Positions 4,259-6,483 of a DNA stretch of 6,483 bases are shown here, one piece after another. Below the pieces are notes generated by a model, which was not told the origin of the DNA, did not search any database, and worked only from the letters and a program-made list of their open reading frames with translations. The stretch is from Bacteroidota bacterium (GTDB taxonomy: Bacteria; Bacteroidota; Kryptoniia; Kryptoniales; JAKASW01). The position numbers and the translations under genes are program-made. Every line of letters begins with the position of its first letter. The first letter of the stretch is position 1. The DNA lies in NCBI GenBank assembly GCA_021796055.1, contig JAJYOS010000389.1:1-6483 (forward strand), given 5' to 3'.

Positions 4259-6483
4259 TGATAATGAAAGATTTCCTCGCTAGGCTCAAATACGCATTTC
4301 GAAAATTAAGAGGAATCGACTTTGAAAAAAGTATGACGACTAAGGTCCTGCTTCTTCTGGGACTCGTCTTGACAATCACCCTCCTTGCTCCGTCGCAGAA
4401 TCAATTGAAAATTCACTACGATGTCGGCACGATCTGGACCCACGAAGACGTCATAGCTCCATTTTCCTTCCCCATATACAAGGACCCGACTGAGTACAAG
4501 AGAGAGGTCAGCCAAGCTGTAGAAAATGTGAAGCCGGTATTCGACAGGGTCGAGATCGAAAGATATCGACTTGATTCTGCCGCGGCGTTCATTTCACAGG
4601 TCAGGACGGCGCTTGAACTACAGTTGAGGATGGATCGCGAGAGAAACAAGCAGATTTTCGAGAGGGATTCGCTGTCGCTGTCGAATATCATGCAGAACCT
4701 TCCTTACAGATTCTCGACTTCCGAGTGGCACCAGCTCCTTGTCAACATTTATCGTAATCCGATTGTTCTCCGCAGGATCGGCTCGCTTTCATCCACCATC
4801 ACAACGATACTCGCAAGCGACTATCAGACTGGAGTCATAGACAGGCCGCGCGACCAGGTCGGAACGTCGGTTATTGTCGAGAGGCGGGGGAATTCCGAGA
4901 CACCTGTCCCGCTCGAACAGGTCCTGACTATTCGAGACGTCGCCAGACAGCTTGACGCCGCTTCCATCAGCATGCTGAAGGGAGATACTGCAAGCGCACA
5001 GATACTGTCAAGCGCCATAGCATCTCAGGTCCTTCCCAACTTGACGTACAACAGATCTCAGACGCAGAGGGAAATCAACGCCGCCGTAGAATTGGTCCCG
5101 AAGACTGTCGGGTTCGTCAAGGAAAACGAACGCATAATCGGCAAACACGACAAGATAACCAACGAAATAAAACTCAAGCTTGATTCGTTGGAGAGGGCCC
5201 TACGCGAAAGAACAGGAGCCGCAAGCATGCTGCTCCAGTTCGGCGGGAAATTCCTGATGATGCTAGTCATAATTGGTCTTCTCAGCATCTATCTTTTCCT
5301 TTTCAGGAAGAAAGTCTTCTTCAACAACAAGATGCTCCTGCTGATCGCAGTCCTCATCATTTTCGAAGGACTGCTCATGCATTTCGCGTTCACCGCTCAG
5401 ACTACTCTGCCGGTTCAATACCTGATACTGGTCCCGGTAGCATCTATGATACTCACCGTCATTTTCGATTCGCGGCTGGCGTTTCAAGCCACCGTCGCGA
5501 TTGCTCTAATAGTGGGAGCGATGAGGGGGAACGACTTCGGCGCCGCGTTCACGGCGCTCAGCGCGGGAGCGCTCGCGCTTTACACGGTGAGAGACATAAA
5601 GAATAGGACGCAGATATTCAGAAGCCTCGTGTTTATCTTCTTAGGTTACGCGCTTGCGACTCTCGCGATCTCGTTCCAGCGGGCGGAGGACGTTTCCACG
5701 ATGCTGGCGGGGTTTTCACTGATTGCCGTCAACTCCGTCCTTTCGCCGATAATAACATTCGGACTTCTAATCTTCTTCGAGAAGGTTTTCAACATCGCGA
5801 CCGATCTGACGCTCCTTGAGCTTTCGGATTTCAACCAGCCCGCGCTTCGAGAACTGTCGCAAAAGGCGCCAGGGACATTTCATCATTCCATCATCGTTGG
5901 GACGCTTGCGGAGAAAGCCGCCGAGGCGGTCGGGGCAAATTCGATACTTGCCCGTGTCGGCGCCTACTACCACGACATCGGAAAGACTCTCACACCGGAG
6001 TATTTTATCGAAAACACGATGGATTCCAATAAGTCGAAACACGACTGGCTTCCTCCCGACATAAGCGTCCAGATGGTCATGTCTCATGTTTCGGACGGCT
6101 TGGATCTCGGAAAGAAATACCACCTGCCCCAGCGGATACTTGACTTCATACCAATGCATCATGGTACTACACTCGTGGCTTACTTCTACGGAAAGGCCCT
6201 CAAGAGACCGTTTGCCACGGGAGATGTCAGTGAAGACGACTACCGTTACGATGGGCCTAAGCCGCGATCGAAGGAGACTGCGATAGTCATGCTCGCCGAC
6301 TCCGTGGAGGCAGCCACAAGGTCGCTTGAAGAAAAATCGATGGGCAATATCGTTTCCATGATAGATGCCATCGTTAAAAGCAGATACGAAGAGGGGCAGC
6401 TTGACGAGACAAACCTGACATTCGTAGACCTGACCAGGATCAAAGAGAGTTTTGTCGCGGTACTTTCCGGGATTTATCACAAA
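4258..6483 (+). CDS. pgpH: PgpH/YqfF-type 7TM HD-domain phosphohydrolase, likely c-di-AMP phosphodiesterase (3' end beyond window)
   Basis: This large inner-membrane protein has 742 codons in the window and no stop before the edge. An N-terminal helix (about 28-45) leads to a long extracytoplasmic 7TMR-HDED-type domain (about 46-320, beginning HYDVGTIWTHEDVIAP and ending in a charged, probably coiled segment). About seven membrane helices follow (328-508), then a short cytoplasmic linker (LTLLELSDFNQPALREL) and the HD domain. Metal-ligand residues are all present: His543 in FHHS, His572-Asp573 in HDIGK, His610 in SHVSDG, His634-His635 in PMHHGT, and Asp681 in LADSVEAA. Family members such as Listeria PgpH hydrolyse cyclic di-AMP to pApA; that activity is inferred. 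The window ends at SGIYHK, near the usual C-terminus. The start is the ATG at 4258, overlapping the HAD stop, or the ATG two codons on; neither has a clear ribosome site, consistent with coupling. Confidence 0.93.
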   Translation, partial: MIMKDFLARLKYAFRKLRGIDFEKSMTTKVLLLLGLVLTITLLAPSQNQLKIHYDVGTIWTHEDVIAPFSFPIYKDPTEYKREVSQAVENVKPVFDRVEIERYRLDSAAAFISQVRTALELQLRMDRERNKQIFERDSLSLSNIMQNLPYRFSTSEWHQLLVNIYRNPIVLRRIGSLSSTITTILASDYQTGVIDRPRDQVGTSVIVERRGNSETPVPLEQVLTIRDVARQLDAASISMLKGDTASAQILSSAIASQVLPNLTYNRSQTQREINAAVELVPKTVGFVKENERIIGKHDKITNEIKLKLDSLERALRERTGAASMLLQFGGKFLMMLVIIGLLSIYLFLFRKKVFFNNKMLLLIAVLIIFEGLLMHFAFTAQTTLPVQYLILVPVASMILTVIFDSRLAFQATVAIALIVGAMRGNDFGAAFTALSAGALALYTVRDIKNRTQIFRSLVFIFLGYALATLAISFQRAEDVSTMLAGFSLIAVNSVLSPIITFGLLIFFEKVFNIATDLTLLELSDFNQPALRELSQKAPGTFHHSIIVGTLAEKAAEAVGANSILARVGAYYHDIGKTLTPEYFIENTMDSNKSKHDWLPPDISVQMVMSHVSDGLDLGKKYHLPQRILDFIPMHHGTTLVAYFYGKALKRPFATGDVSEDDYRYDGPKPRSKETAIVMLADSVEAATRSLEEKSMGNIVSMIDAIVKSRYEEGQLDETNLTFVDLTRIKESFVAVLSGIYHK

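Noticed and set aside
5767..6480. A 237-codon minus-strand frame opposite the HD domain of pgpH, plus smaller minus-strand frames between 4306 and 6443
   Set aside because: The plus strand carries an uninterrupted 742-codon frame with all HD-family motifs. The antisense products look like shadows, with many Arg, Cys and His residues and no domain.

Overview
The window reads as an ordinary chromosomal segment of a diderm bacterium, split into two divergent gene blocks around a ~130-base intergenic region (3258-3386). Every base outside that region and a few short gaps is coding, and no tRNA, rRNA, CRISPR array, insertion sequence or phage gene is visible. Base composition is moderate and even. 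A TRAP transporter with a TatT-type lipoprotein, together with a PgpH-type HD phosphohydrolase, fits a lineage such as the Bacteroidota/Ignavibacteria/Chlorobi (FCB) group. The taxonomy is an inference from gene content only.

Minus-strand block (3257 down to 1): pfkA (6-phosphofructokinase), then a TatT-like TRAP-associated lipoprotein, a DctP-type TRAP substrate-binding protein, and the first 104 codons of a DctQ-type small permease that runs off the left edge. Spacing is tight: 58 nt with a hairpin between pfkA and tatT, 10 nt between tatT and dctP, and a 4-nt GTGA overlap between dctP and dctQ. This looks like one transcript starting from a sigma70-like promoter upstream of pfkA. It would make the periplasmic and small-membrane parts of a tripartite transporter, with the large DctM subunit expected beyond the left edge.

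Plus-strand block (3387 to 6483): a Cof-type HAD phosphatase whose reading frame is broken at a run of eight G, followed with a 1-nt stop/start overlap by a large membrane HD-domain protein of the PgpH/YqfF (7TMR-HD) family, a likely cyclic-di-AMP phosphodiesterase. The latter is open to the right edge and is nearly complete.

The points most worth a second look are the G8 frameshift in the HAD gene, the DctP protein with tryptophans where classical family members carry the carboxylate-binding arginine, the Asn in place of Asp in the phosphofructokinase GGDG motif, and the placement of a glycolytic gene at the head of a TRAP transporter operon. I did not find evidence of a wholly new system here.
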